Assembly: GCA_964019165.1 (NCBI GenBank)
Contig: OZ025277.1
Span: 5,518,655 to 5,582,654, forward strand
DNA length: 64,000 nucleotides
Reading direction: 5' to 3'
Source: Mastigias papua
Taxonomy: Eukaryota > Cnidaria > Scyphozoa > Rhizostomeae > Mastigiidae
Positions 1-14,053 of the stretch are shown in pieces (position 1 is the stretch's first letter; the number at the start of each line of letters is the position of its first letter). Under the pieces are notes generated by a model that was not told the DNA's origin, did not search any database, and saw nothing but the letters and a program-made list of their open reading frames with translations. A program made the position numbers and the translations under genes.

Positions 1-794
1 GAGGTAGGGAATCTGAAATCTAGCAGGCTAAATTTATTTCATTTTTAAATTTAATGGTGATAAAGCAGACTTGTACAATGGGTTTCGCTGAACTTTGGGT
101 ATCAGATATTGCTTATACGAGCTGCCAGAGACCAAATGAAGTACTTGTTTTGACTTGTTTTCTTTCGAATTTTCATCCCCTTTCTACAGCATAGAGTTGC
201 AATTCTACGATCTTCACTTGGCACCCATGCATATTTTCAATGACAAGATGGATCTTCCTAACCTCTCTAAGTTTGATCTTTTTAAGCTATTCTTTAACTG
301 TCAAGCTTTTTTGGGCTTTCGGATGTTTTATGCTTTATTAAAACTATATAAGTAAGTGGAACTGAAGCATCAAAGTTAGAGATTATCTATGCTTCTTTTA
401 AGAAGTTTTCAGAGTCAAAGTATTCAACCATAGGAGGTATGGGAAAGCAGGAGTTGTGACAGACAATGGCCCACAACCTGATTAGGTTCCAGGACAAGAA
501 AATAAGCGATAGTGGGCACTCTACTTTAAGATCTTTGAACGTGCCTTGAATGTGTAACTGACAATGGGAAGCTTTGAACGGTGAGATGAATGCAATGTAT
601 TTCTAATATTAGGGAAACTGGGTCCCTCAGAGTGATGATCATTGTTGACAAGGGAGCTTCACTCCCCTGAGGACGTCTTTGAAGAAATCTACTCATCCTT
701 TAAGGCAGTCTCGATGTGGCTACGTGAAAATGAGACTCCACGTAATTCTTCACTTGAGGAGACTTCGCAGTTCGATGATGAAACGATATGCAAA
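1..794. other. upstream region, possible gypsy integrase scrap
   Basis: No convincing gene is seen. Around 440-480 one forward frame reads RYGKAGVVTDNGPQ, which resembles the TDNGPQ block of Ty3/gypsy integrase cores, but it is short and interrupted. This stretch may also contain the MOCS1 promoter and 5' UTR if exon 1 is correctly placed. Confidence 0.3.
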
Positions 795-929
795 ATGTGG
801 TCAAACCTGAGATTAATACCGGAATTACCACACGTTCTTAAATCACAGAATAGAAGAGATGCTTTTATCTGGAACACTATTTTTAGTCGAAGTTGCCGCT
901 CAACTCTGAGCTCAAGGAGCCAAGCCAGG
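795..929 (+). CDS. MOCS1: MOCS1 candidate exon 1 (mitochondrial presequence)
   Basis: This is a 45-codon exon from ATG 795 to a GTAAGT donor at 930, ending in phase 0, which matches the phase-0 start of the next exon. The encoded segment is rich in Arg, Ser and Leu with few acidic residues (ending [15 protein letters not shown]), as expected for a mitochondrial presequence. The open frame extends upstream to a stop at 636, and an in-frame ATG also lies near 714, so the start is uncertain. No homology supports it; the call rests on position, phase, donor and composition. Confidence 0.5.
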
Positions 930-3900
930 GTAAGTCATATTGGTATTGGTTGGCAACATTAAGTTGTTTTGAACATTGGTAGGCTAGTGGAATTTGAAGA
1001 GAAGACAACACCCCTGAAATAGGACATGGTTGGGAAGAGTGCGGGATTACCCCCTTGGGAGTGTGAAAAGCCATACCACCAGGAATGTTCTAGCTGCTTC
1101 ATTTCATCTCTCCACTCTTGTTATAGGATGTGTGTGAATTTTGGTAAATGTTCCCACCCATATTTTGCAGGCCCGTGGTCAGGGCTCAGGGGACTTTTTC
1201 TTGTGACAAAGTTAATCTGAGTTGTGAGTCAGCTGGTGAGGTTCAACAAACACATGTCATACGTAATTTGGGTTAGATTCCAAGGACTATAGGCTATGTT
1301 TCCAACCTCCGTGTGAGAGCCAGTGGCATGCTAAAAGGCGTTTGAGTGTGAGGGGCTAGCTGCAAACAAATTTTACTGGCAGGTTTGAGCAAGGTGCTCA
1401 TATCACAGACAGGGCACTATAATAACCAACAGGCCATGGCCATTATGCTAACTTTCACTAATGAACCAAAACATACTGATGGTTTATTCAAAAGTTCACT
1501 GTCATGTTAAAAAGTATGCCAGAAATGTAATACCTTATGTATTTTATGTATTTTATGCCTCTAAGCATTTTATGCACTATCAAAACTCTTTGCTTGCCTC
1601 AGTGAAAACTTTATCCTCTCAAAATATGTGAATTTTTAGCAGACATGAAGTTTTTGCCAATCAACACCTGTCATCTATCAGGTCATTACATACAGTCAGT
1701 TATGAAGCCATTGTCAATATAATTGAAATTCAGCAATAATTTATGTTCCTCTTTTCAGCCTTAGACCAACTCCCAAGGTCTAGTGTTTTTCTGAAACTTA
1801 TTAATGCTATCAAAGATTCTGTTGTAATCAATTAGAAGAATCCAGCAGAAATTGACCTCTTACTGGTTGTTCGGTTGTGACCTGGATTCCAATGACTCCA
1901 GCAACAAATATTCTATTTGATACTCAAATTAGTTTAGAAGCATTTGGTATTAGTGACAAAGCAGGCCATAAATAAGCTTCTCTTGTAGGGAGGAATATCC
2001 TCCCATCATTTTATTTAAGTATGTTTTTCATTTGAATACAAAATTATTTTCTCCAGGCAACCAAACCATTATCACTCTTCAAAGACAAAGAAATTCTACC
2101 ATTTTCTGCATTTCTAACTGATAGTTTTGGAAGACAACACAACTACTTAAGAATTTCACTGACAGAGAGATGCAATCTTAGATGTAAGTTGTAGTAGGAT
2201 TTCAAGTGTTTTTGAGTGTTTGGTTTTTGATCATTATGATGGGCCTTTGATCATGGGAGGCACAGACCTCCATGTATCAATTTTTGTTTTCAAAGTGATT
2301 ATTTATTTTGGCAAGAAACAGTATACATTTTCAAAAACAAGGACTAAATGTTCATTTTGGTTGAAGGTAGAAGCTTCAATTGTGTTTGCTAGATGATGCA
2401 CTTCTTTGTTCATTTGCAAAATCAAATTTAACTGTTTTACCTTCACCTCTCTGAGTAGTATCTATAGCATTTATATCAATACTTTTAATTTAATGAAATC
2501 TTTATGCTTGTTTAATGGTAATTTCAGGAGGGTCTTTCATATTCAGTCATGGATTTGCTAAGAGATGTGGTGTGCAACACCCCCCCCCCAATGTTCTGCC
2601 TTTTACCAGTAAATCCTACCTTTTCTGTTGGTATATTACTGTTCCATTTGATTCATATTTGATTTATTTTTCAAGTAGCTCTGATATTTCATTCCCATTT
2701 TATATTCCATACTTATAAAAAGAAAGGGCAATGCAACCTAAGAGTCCTAGTTTGCTGGCATCTCTTAGCAGATCCATGACTGAATATGAAAGACCCTCCT
2801 GAAATTACCATTAAACAAGCATAAATATTTCATTAAATTAAAAGTATTGATATAAATGCTATAGATACTACTAAGAGAGGTGAAGGTAAAACAGTTAAAT
2901 TTGATTCTCAGCATCTTGTATAAAGATGCTTCCATCCAGGTCTTTTATATTCTTTCCTGTTGTTACCAGAGGCATTGCTCTCAGGAACAGAAAAGAAAAA
3001 TCTCTAGATCCCATAAGGCTTATAGTCCTTCCATGTGATCATCCTTTGATATCTGTCTCTGCCTGTCCTCCTAGTTTTTGCACACTCTCATACCTTTTTC
3101 ACTGTTTCCTTTTGACTTTTGTCCTCTCAACCAACCTCCTTGGATCTGTCTTTTTGCATGCACAAAACAATGGTGAGCAATACTTTTGACACAACTTTAA
3201 ATGTAGTTCCTTTGTCTTTAGTATTCAGTGTGTAGACATTTGTGTATTTAGAAGTGATTACCAATTTAAAACATGGAAAATGTACACCAATGGATAGATC
3301 TCAAACTGCTAGATCTGAAAGTGCCATTGTCAGTGGTATATAGTGATTATATCAGTAAGTAAGTGGACCATACCTGTGAAATTTTGATAATAAGGACCTC
3401 ATTGATTTAGCCTAATTTCAGTTAAGATAGCAAGTTGCCAACCTTGGGTTTGAAATCTCTATGACTGATTTGCTAGGAATCCAGCATAAAATATTAGGCT
3501 AGGCTGCTAGTTAGACATACACAAAGAAAGCCCTGGAGCAATAGCAAATTAAGAATGGTGCTCAAGATATGATAACAGTAGTTTGTGCCCACCACTGCAC
3601 ATGTATGTAGTTGATACAAACATGTCTTACTTCTTAAGATCTATTTGCACAACTATCAATGCTTTTGACAAGGACCTACAGTTATGTAGGGCATGGCTGA
3701 ATGAGCACAAGTTGTCCCTAAATGTTGAAGGATGCAAATACGCAATGATAAGCATGCCATTTATTGTAGTAGCACATATATCATATATTGGAGCACCAGT
3801 CAATCAATTTCTAAATTGGGATAAACATATATATTATCCATAACTAATAAAGTTTCTACAAGTTCAGGAACATGAGCAGATAATTTGGGGTTAGGAAGTA

Positions 3901-6900
3901 TGGTGGCACCCATGCTTTCCCTTGGAGTGTCATCCCCAAGCTCCTGTGATCTGATTGCCCCCCCTTCAATAAACAGCTAAGTTTCTGTCACATTATAGTA
4001 GTATTTCAATATGCAGAACAGTGTTTCTCTTTGACAACTGTTCCTCCACTGAAGTACACAATTCTCATTGCAGGAAATATCATTGCTCACATTCATTTCT
4101 GGCCTTGGTGGGGGAAATTCTTGTTGTATTTTCTTCCAGGGTGGCAAGGTTAGAATTACCCCATGTTACAGGGGTTCACAAATATTAGTTCTTCTTCTAG
4201 AGGACTTTTTGTAATTGTATAAAAACTTGAATAACAAGCAACGAGGAATAATAACTAATTGAGCTTAATTAAAGAAATATGAAAAATGGTCAAGGTTACT
4301 TGGTCTTGAGAAAGTCTTGATAAGTCTTGGTAGACTTCTCCAATATGTTCTTGTCTTTCTTGCAAAAGAATTTTTATAATTTCAAGATTTTTTGTAGATC
4401 ACATGTCCAAGAGTTCTTCTAGTAGAATAATCACGTAGGTAAAGTTTTCCTTCTGAGTATCTTAGAGTTGTTACTCAACTCACTCGACCAGTCAACTGAC
4501 TTTTCCTTCCTCTGAATTCAATTAGGTAAGTCACAAAATATAAATGGTGATAAAATAGAGCCTCTAGCCATGAGCCCTATAACTCTATTCCTAGGGGAGT
4601 CTCACGAAGGGAAGCACCTCCACAATTCATTACACTCATTGAGCCTTACTTTGGACACCACTCTCTAACATGGGGTTGTGCTGGCACTAGGGTAAAGGTT
4701 GATCCCACCTTAGTGAGGACAGAGTGGCCAGTTCCTTTCCTCAATACATTTATCCCCCTGTATAACCACCAGATGCTCATTTGCTGCTTGGTGGACAGTA
4801 TGCGGACACCCACAATATGACCTTGGGCGAACTACCACATTGTGACCTTAGGCAGACTTCCACACTATTGCCCAAGGCGAACGTCCAGTCATCAATCTTC
4901 CATAAGGCTGATGAGCATTCTAACCATCTGACCTCTCGCCCTTGTGCTGGTACCACAGCTCTGCAAAATACAAAACCAGATGCCAAAGACAGATGTGAAC
5001 ACTTGATATGATGCTCCTTATGAGCCGTTAATAGAAGAGTTTGGCTGGGTGCTTATGTTTGTTTCTGATTGTATAATGCAATAAGTGTGTTTATATTCTT
5101 GGTATACCTTATGGTTTTACAAGGAGTATCCTCTAATGATTGAAGTAGAGTGACTAATGACTTATAGTCAATAGTGATAGGACAAATGGCTTTTCCATCA
5201 AATACTTATCATATACCTTTCACATGCCCATATGCGTGTTAGCTAGCACCTCTAGTTCTCAAATGCTGGACTTCCTGTATAATCGAAAGTGTACTTGATG
5301 CATATGCAACAACACAATATTTCAATTTTGAAATTTCAGTGTCTATACCAATAGCTAGAGCTGCAACACAAAGGTTGGCACAAAATTTCCATCTATTTGA
5401 GTGAAATATGCATGTACCGGTGGCTTAATGTCGGGTACTTTGACTGTTTACGAATGCTCCTTATGTTCTTCTGCCCATTGTTTTGGCGCTTCTTTACTAG
5501 TTGACCTCGATGCTGGTGCATTTTTTCCTGAATACTTTGCAGGCAAATCTTTAGCATCAGGATTGAGTGACTTTTTATACTTACCTAGATTGATCTTTCA
5601 CAAACTTTTTTCTTGATCGGATTTTTCCAGTGAAGGTCCTTTAACTTTTCTTTATGAAGGAGACGATTGGCCAACACAAGCCCAGATGCAACTTTTCATC
5701 AGAAAATAGTCTAATTTGTATTGAAAGCTTTGAGTATCTTTGACTTCTTTGGCAAACAGGATTGATCTCTCATCATTATTTCGATTATTAACAGGTCATT
5801 ATTGTATGCCAGAAGATGGTGTCAATTTGACAGAGTCCAAGAAACTTTTAAGTAGTGAGGAAATAGTAAAGATTGCCAAATTGTTTGTGGATGAAGGAGT
5901 CACCAAAATACGACTGACAGGTGGTGAGCCGCTAGTAAGAGGAGACATCGTTGAACTTTGTGGTATGTATATTAGTAATTCTTTTTATAATGTTATAATG
6001 TATGATTTGATTGATGGTAATGGTGATTTTAGAGGGTTAGGTCTTACCTGGAGATGATTTAGGGACTTTTCACGTATTATGTCATCATTTTTATGCCATT
6101 TTAGATAAGCCCTTCCTGTATTCAACTCTAGTCATTGGTTAGATCCTCTCCGAAGCTGTCATCATTTGTTTCGTCCCCTCCCTAAAATGAACTTCTACTG
6201 GAGTATAGTGGTGATCTTCACAGTAGGAGAAAAGGTTTTGCTCATACTGTATTGAACTTTCTTCACAATTTCTTACATATATAAGTAAAGCCTTCAAAAC
6301 TTGGATCCCAAAATGGCTGCTGTAGAGAGGTGTGAATAACCCTAGCCCTAGCTCTTCCACCCCCCTCTCCATCCCCCACAGGCAGACAAGTATGCCAGAG
6401 GATCCCCCCTCCCTGATGACATAATATGTGAGCGTTCCCTTAGATTAATGAAAATGAATGTGTATTAGTGATCAAATTGCTTTGCACTACAAGTCAATTA
6501 TGCATTTACCATGTTTTTGTGTTGTGATATTGTGATCTTATCATTACGCGATGATGAGATGCTTGAATCCTGATCGCCTTAGGTTCTTTAATCAAAGTTA
6601 ACTATATTGTGGAATTGTTGAAGTATTAATCTGACTGACGTAAGTAGAGTTTAGTTGAACGCAAGTAGTCTAGAGCAAACTTACATTCCCTATAAGTGTA
6701 TTGCTGCTTTCAACATTGATCTGAACCCAAGAAGACAATGGGTGTCATAATTTGAATGAAAGCCTTATTATGTTTTCTTAAATTTGTGATTGCAGAAAGG
6801 CTATCATCTCTGAGGAATTTGAAAGATTTAGCTATGACAACAAATGGTATTGTTTTGTCAAAGAAATTAGAATCATTGAAGAAAGCTGGTTTGACGCATT

Positions 6901-9900
6901 TGAATATAAGCCTGGACACCCTTGTACCCCAAAAATTTGAATTTATAACCCGACGAAAAGGTAATTAATAAATAGCATACCATTTTGTTAAATATATGAG
7001 TTTGACTTTAGAAGATTGTCGTATAGCTAGCCTCCTCTTGAAATATGATGACTTTACTGGTAAATCCGGAGTACTATTATCAATAGACTTGAAAAATTAG
7101 CCAATTGTAGTTATCAGGGAATCTTACTTTTCATATTAGCTTTGGAGTGTGCCCTATGCCACTGCTGTTATAGTGTTTTTTAGGTACAGACTTGCTTGTC
7201 GTTATGTTGCAAGTAATTAGTTCAATGTATGAAAATCGGTTGAAATTACAAAGGAATAAGTGTTAACGTTGAGAAACTACCGTACAATGAACTTTACTCA
7301 CTCAGCTTTTATTTTAGGCTGGAATCGTGTGATGGATGGTATTGAAAAAGCGATAGAGCTTGGGTATGACCCACTTAAGGTACTGAAGAATTGTTGAGAA
7401 TTCGCCTCAGAATTAGAATGATTTTCAGGAGTTGTTTGATGTCATTGTACGATATTTAATTATTAGTATAGAATATTATTTATCAATCTTGTATCAAGTT
7501 TTAAATGGTCATCTGTCTTTGCTCTATTTTAAGGTGCGTTTTGATTGTAGTTTTTCATTAAAGTATGTGGTTTCTGTGTTCTCGCTTAAGGTGTTATAAT
7601 CATGAGAAAATTTTCATGAATCATATGATATTATTATGACAGGGATATTTTACGTTATATCATCAACGCTATGTTACAGCGTCATTCTTGCTGTTTTACG
7701 ATATATTTTGTATGGGTGAGGGTGAGAGCGAGTCTTGTGCTGCAAACACGTGGATTCTGTTGAAAATTATATTTATTGTAAGCAATTTATTTAGCTTTCT
7801 TTGTACTTAGAATATCTTTCTTAAGTGCTATGTGTTTCCCGTAAAGAAGTCAGTCAGTCTCTAATCTCTACATCAATAGTTACCTTACTTTTGCAATGTT
7901 GGCTGGTTTCTGTTGCATATTTGTTTCGTTGACGAAGCAGATGTGAACTGTGACAGTCCATTTATCGAGTTGACTGTGTTCAATGTCAAACGCAACATAC
8001 AACTCTAAACCACTGGCGTAATATGGAATTAGCTGCCTATTTTTCATATTTGTTTCAGGAATATTGTTACTTTTACGAAGATTTGTCTCGTTTTACGTGC
8101 TAATTGTCCATCATGGAAATTCTTGATTTGAAATTTCACTGATTAGACACTAGTTCCATTCTTTATGTTGAAAATTGTTGCTTTGATTATATACTCATGA
8201 AATAGAGGGTATTATTAATTGCCTCAAAGTCACTTTGATATCTTATGCTAAGTCTCCGTTTGTTTTAGAGAGTACTCTCTATGTTAGCTTCTTATTTTCT
8301 GTTTGTTTAGATTAATTGTGTTGTGATGAACGGCTTAAATGATGATGAGATTTGTGATTTTGTTCGTCTAACCGAAAAGAAGGTCAGTTGTTTCGCCAGC
8401 CAGTTTTATTAAACTTCATATTTGTGGTCTACTTTTTTGACTTCCTGTGCATATTAGGAGCTATTCATATTACTGCATATGATTGAAGGAAGTCTCGTAT
8501 ACTTTTTTGCATTTAAATGCCTTTTCTTTTCAGAATATTGAAATCCGTTTTATTGAGTATATGCCATTTGATGGTAGGTAACAGTTCGATTATTTGGAAC
8601 CGTCTCGTCTTTTTTCCATTACTGAATGCCATATTACAGTTGATACATATTGTCCTGTGTATTTTCCTGCTAATTACCTGGCTGGTTTCTTTATCTTTCG
8701 TTCTTATGTCTTTTGTTTCATTGTTTTTCTTGGAAAGTTCCTTTTCAATCTTTGATAATCTTTGTTGTCTTGACTGTTTTGTCTAGTCTAAATTGAATTT
8801 TGAATATACGCGTCCCCGCCCGCATACGTTGATCCATGGCAGAGATATTTCAGTGCTGTTGGTTATGAGTAAAGGTAAAGGTTGATCTAATATAGAATTA
8901 CGTACGTTGGGGAGTGCCTGGTAAAGAGGACACTTATCCTGAGCCGTCACCATAGTGAGTAGGGTGCCCAGTTCCTTTCCTCGCCGCGTTTAATTTCCCC
9001 AGTGTTGCCACCAGGTACCCATTTATTCGATGGGAACCATCAATATTTCGCACAGCAATCAAGCGCTCTAACCACTAGGCCACTCGCCCATTCAGTTATG
9101 GTTACTGTCGTAGTATGCTTGCCGTTTATTTAAATCTATGGCATTTGATCTATGGCATTTGATCTATGGCATTTGATCTTAGAATGAGTTGTGGATTGAT
9201 ATGAACTATGCTGCTTTATCAGGTAACAAATGGAACTATGAAAAATTTATATCTTATCGAGAAATGCTAGACAAAATACAAAGCGAATTTGCGATGTTGG
9301 AAAAAATTGAGGACCATCCAAACGACACATCAAAGGTATTATGTGTTATATTGGTTAATGACTTTCAGGAACTCTGTTTGATAATAGTTCTTTGCTATAT
9401 TGGCCTACTTAGCGAGACTGAAAATCTTCGCGTATTTGTCCATTTTATGACAAGACCAATTTAAGAAATGAAGACCAGGATTATAGGTAGCAGAAACTGC
9501 CAAGTACAATTACATAGGCTTTTAGATCGATAGCCAATCTATTACGTAAATTTATGGCATGTCTTCTCCATGACCGAAGGGAATATCCTTGACGTAGAAG
9601 GAAAGCATATAACATCTTCAACAGGCTCATACTGTAACAGAGTAACTTGGAAAATTGGTTTGATAGCTTTTTATTCAGTGCAAGGGTTAGAATAGATGCT
9701 ATGTTGCTAGGCATATAGACTGAGACCATAGGGATTTGTGCTGATGCTTTGTATTGAGGTCACCTTCATTTCCCTCCATTCCCCGAGGACACCTTTAAAG
9801 AATTGATGCTAATTGCTTCGCGAGGAGTGAAATTTAGTTGTAACAACCAAATGTATAAGCAATTAGATCGAGAGGCAATGGGTAGTCCTTTAGGGCCAGC

Positions 9901-12900
9901 TTTAGCAAACATTTTTGTGGGTTTTCATGAAGTAGACTTTTCAATAACACCATAAAACCAGGTGTCTACTTTCGTTATGTTGACGATACTTTTGTCATTT
10001 TCGGTTCTGAGCTGGAATGTGATCGTTTTCACGTCAACCTCAACCAGCTGAAGGAGCAAAATAGCTCCTTGAATTTTCTAGATGTTTCGATGGAGAAAGG
10101 GAGCACTGGATTTCTCACCAGCATTTACAGGGAACCAACGTTTACTAGTCAATACATCCGTTGGAATTCCATCTGCCCAAAAGCTAGGAAAATCAACCTT
10201 ATAAAAACTTTAGTTCATAGGGCACTTATGATTTGCTCTAAAACTGAGTTAGATTTTGAGCTTTACACAATAAAACAACTTTTAATTGACAATGGATATC
10301 CAGAAGATGTCCTTGGTTCTTGCATTAAGGAAAAACTAGCCAACATTTCATCAGAAAAACGGTTTGGTCCTGCAAAGTGCCCGGTTTATCTAAAGTTGCC
10401 CTGGATTGGTAATGTTTCATCAAAATTTGAAAATCAAATTAGCAAAGCCATTACATCCTGTTTCTATGCTGTGAAACCTCGTGTGGTCTACAATACTAAG
10501 GTCATGCTACCATCTGCTAAAAAAGATAGCGTTCCTACCACTCAAAAAGTTGTGTGGTTTACGAATTTTCGTGCCGATGTGGAGCTCGGTACGTAGGGCG
10601 CACTACACAGAAACTAGCTGATAGAATAGAACAACATGTACCCACGAGCATCAGGACAAAAGCACTATAATAAGAGAACAGCCACCTCGTATGTGTAGAA
10701 ACTATTTCTAAAATGAAAAATGATTTGGCCATATACGACGTTTCATACTCTGAAGAGTGTCGGACGAAAAAAGCTTTTCAGTATGCCTAAAACATGGTGC
10801 CAGTTTTTCGTGCTGTAGTGAAGACTGTTTTTAGATGAAGCAATATCTTGTCAGAAGCTCGATTGCTGGAAGATTGTTGAATATTAATTTCATCCTTGCT
10901 TATTCCTTTCTCTGAATTTACTTCTTTGGGTAAGTAATATAGATTACAATGCTTCTATAACCCTAACAATTACTTTTTAAACTATATTATGTTAGTTTTA
11001 GGTTATTAATTGAGAAAAAAAATCTGAAATCCGAAGAAAATCTGACATCAATACTCATTCTGTCAACTTTTTGCTTCATTTAGTCATTTCGTGTCCCTGG
11101 ATTCATTGGATCTATTGGCTTCATTACTTCGATGAGCGAACATTTTTGTGGAACATGTAATAGGCTAAGAGTAACTGCAGATGGAAATCTTAAGGTTTGT
11201 TGGCTAGTTACCATCAGAGATCTTTGTATTCTTTGGATTTTTATTGTTCACATATTCTTTCTTCTTGAACTTATTTGCATTGAAAAAGCATTTCAATTTG
11301 AAGATCTTTCAATCATTCTGAAAGGTATTTGCCACTTGTTAGCTAAAAGTTTTTAGAAGATTTGATGTACTAATATGAAAGACTTGAAATATACTGCGAC
11401 ATAGTTTAATGCAACTAATGTAAATATTATTCGTAGTATGTCTCACATCAATTATTCCGATATCACATATTTTTGAATTTATCATGGATATTTGTCAATT
11501 TTTCAACGATTTTTTGTCTCAAAATATAAAGGACGGGAAATAAATAATCATGCAATACGAAACTATCTATCAGTATGTAGCCAAATGAATTAAATCGGGA
11601 GAGTCAGGTTTGCATTCTGTCAAATCCTTTTTTGGCCCGGAATACCTCATTCTAGTGTGTCTATTTGTTTTGAATTTCGCAGAATAAAGATTGCCTAGCA
11701 TGCGTAACTCATTTGTAAATTGTAAGAGGTTCAACCAATCAACCAATCTGATAAGTTGTCTTAGTGACATGTGTTCATAGCGTAGGTCATGTGATGCTTC
11801 CGGAAGAATCATGTTATTTTCTTTAGGCTTGAATTTAGTGGAATTAAGTTGATCTGCTTTGTTATTCGCTTTGGTCGAATCACTGCTTTGTGCAAAGGCA
11901 AGGTGAACATTGTGAAAATGCCGTTCTTCCAAAAGTTTTTATTTTTAAAGTCTAAATCATTCAAAGTCTTTCCAGCACCAGTGGTACATAGGGCGGTGCC
12001 TTTCTTCGTTTCTGTAGCCCAAGACCACATGCCTACTGATATAGTGAAGCCTACAGCAAGGGACTAGGGCATTTAACTTACCCACTCCATTCCTACATGC
12101 CAAGCGCCCGACAAAAAGACTGTGGGTACCATTTTTTAAGTCTTTTGTATGGCTCAGCTTGGGCTATTATTTTGGTTAACTTAGATGCAGATATATAATA
12201 CCATGAGACTTGTGGTTTGCTTTTGCACATTGCGCATATTTAATAAAGACGTAATGTTTTTGCAAATGTGTGACGTTTTTGCAAGCAATTTGAGTCAAGG
12301 CAAAGTGAAGTATCCCCAGTAACTTCGGTTTGCTTTCATTAGGAATTACATTGCAGATTTTACTGCCATGCAGAATTTTACTAGTAATTCAATCAGTAAT
12401 GAGCTCGTTCTAATGAGTTGACGTCACATTTCAGTTTGGGTTCTACTGTTGAGTCAGTTAAATTATTGCTTTTATATGTGATTTTGTGTTTTGATTTAGG
12501 TATGCTTATTTGGAGACTCAGAGGTATCATTACGAGATGCTATTCGAAGTGGTATGAGCGATGAATCATTGTTAGAAATTGTAGGAACAGCAGTCAACAG
12601 GAAAAAGAAGCAACATGCTGGTATGTTTACCTTAAAAGCCTGAAATACACTATCCAATTTATTGGGTTGCAAAAAATTGGATGGTGTAGACGCAAAAATT
12701 TGATGATATTTGGCTCTTCCAACCAATTGGAACGTCGATTAAAAAAGTTGGACGTGTTCAACTTTCATCCAACTTTTTTCCATTGTTCCTCCTAATCCCT
12801 ATTGTTCTTCTTGGCGCTAAAAGGGCATTTCCCAAATATTTTCACGTCTTCATCTTTCGTGCACATGCTTGCGAAGTGAATGCGAAATGAATATTGCAGG

Positions 12901-13965
12901 TCTGCTTAACTGTTGCCAGTAACTAGAAATCGAATGGTTGCTGCCAGTTTCATTCTTGCGGGAATTGCATCGCGAAGTAGTGTCTTGTTTTTGAATCTCT
13001 AATTGAACGAGGCTTGGTGACTTTCTTAAAACCTATTTGTATCCCTCGTCATTCTCCAGCCGACATTCCTGTAAAAGAGTGTTACCTCCACCGAGCTCAT
13101 TACGTTGGGTTAGCCATGGCTTAACCGAAACTGATCTTTGCTTTTTCTGGCGCTTTTTGTTTGCTTTTTACTAATGATGGCAACTAGGATGGATAACTAA
13201 CTAGGATGGTAGCGTAGGATGTGCTACCAACTGTAGAGTAGTTTGGAGCTTCAATGTTTTCAAGAATTTGCATTCATATTACGATCTTGTAAAGTATGTT
13301 TATTTATATCTGAGGAGCTAGTATTTGGTGTTAGTTGTTGTTTTGATTGTTTTATTGGCTGACCCACCAGATTAAATTGAAATAGTTTTCTGCAGATTTG
13401 AAGTTTGAAGTTGATCTTGACTTAGTGTCAAGTTATACAAGTCTTTGGTCAAGCCAGTCCTAGTATATAACTCAGGCACTTGGGGATTGACAAGAAAAGA
13501 GGAAGAAGATCTAAACGCTTTTCATAGACAACAATTAAGACGAATATTAAACATCATTTACCCTACAATCATCAGCAACAAACAACTCTACAAACAAACA
13601 GGTGAAGAAGTACTTTCGTTGGAAATACTGCAAAGCAGATGGAGGCTTTTTGGTCACGTACTACGTTTAAGTCCAGAAACACCGGCACAGAAAGCCATGA
13701 ACTATTATTTTGAAAATTCGAACTCAAAGAACTTTAGAGGAAGACCCACAACTACACTGCCAAACTCACTACACAATGACATAATAAGGCTTACGAACTA
13801 CACACACAACAACAAGTATAATTTCACCCAGCTTAAATCTATAGACGATATAAGAAATCTCAGATTACTGGCACAAGACAGAAAAAGATGGAGCACATTG
13901 GTAAAAGACATTTATGAAGCTGCTAAAGCAGAAAGGGATTTCTAAGTTTCTTAATGCGAAATAGC

Positions 13966-14053
<88 letters not shown>

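Noticed and set aside
642..962. 106-codon open frame as an independent gene
   Set aside because: It opens with TTG and has no known similarity; its 3' part is better explained as the first coding exon of MOCS1.
5000..5300. Ty3/gypsy RNase H remnant on the minus strand
   Set aside because: Only one short [13 protein letters not shown] match; the rest is too broken for support.
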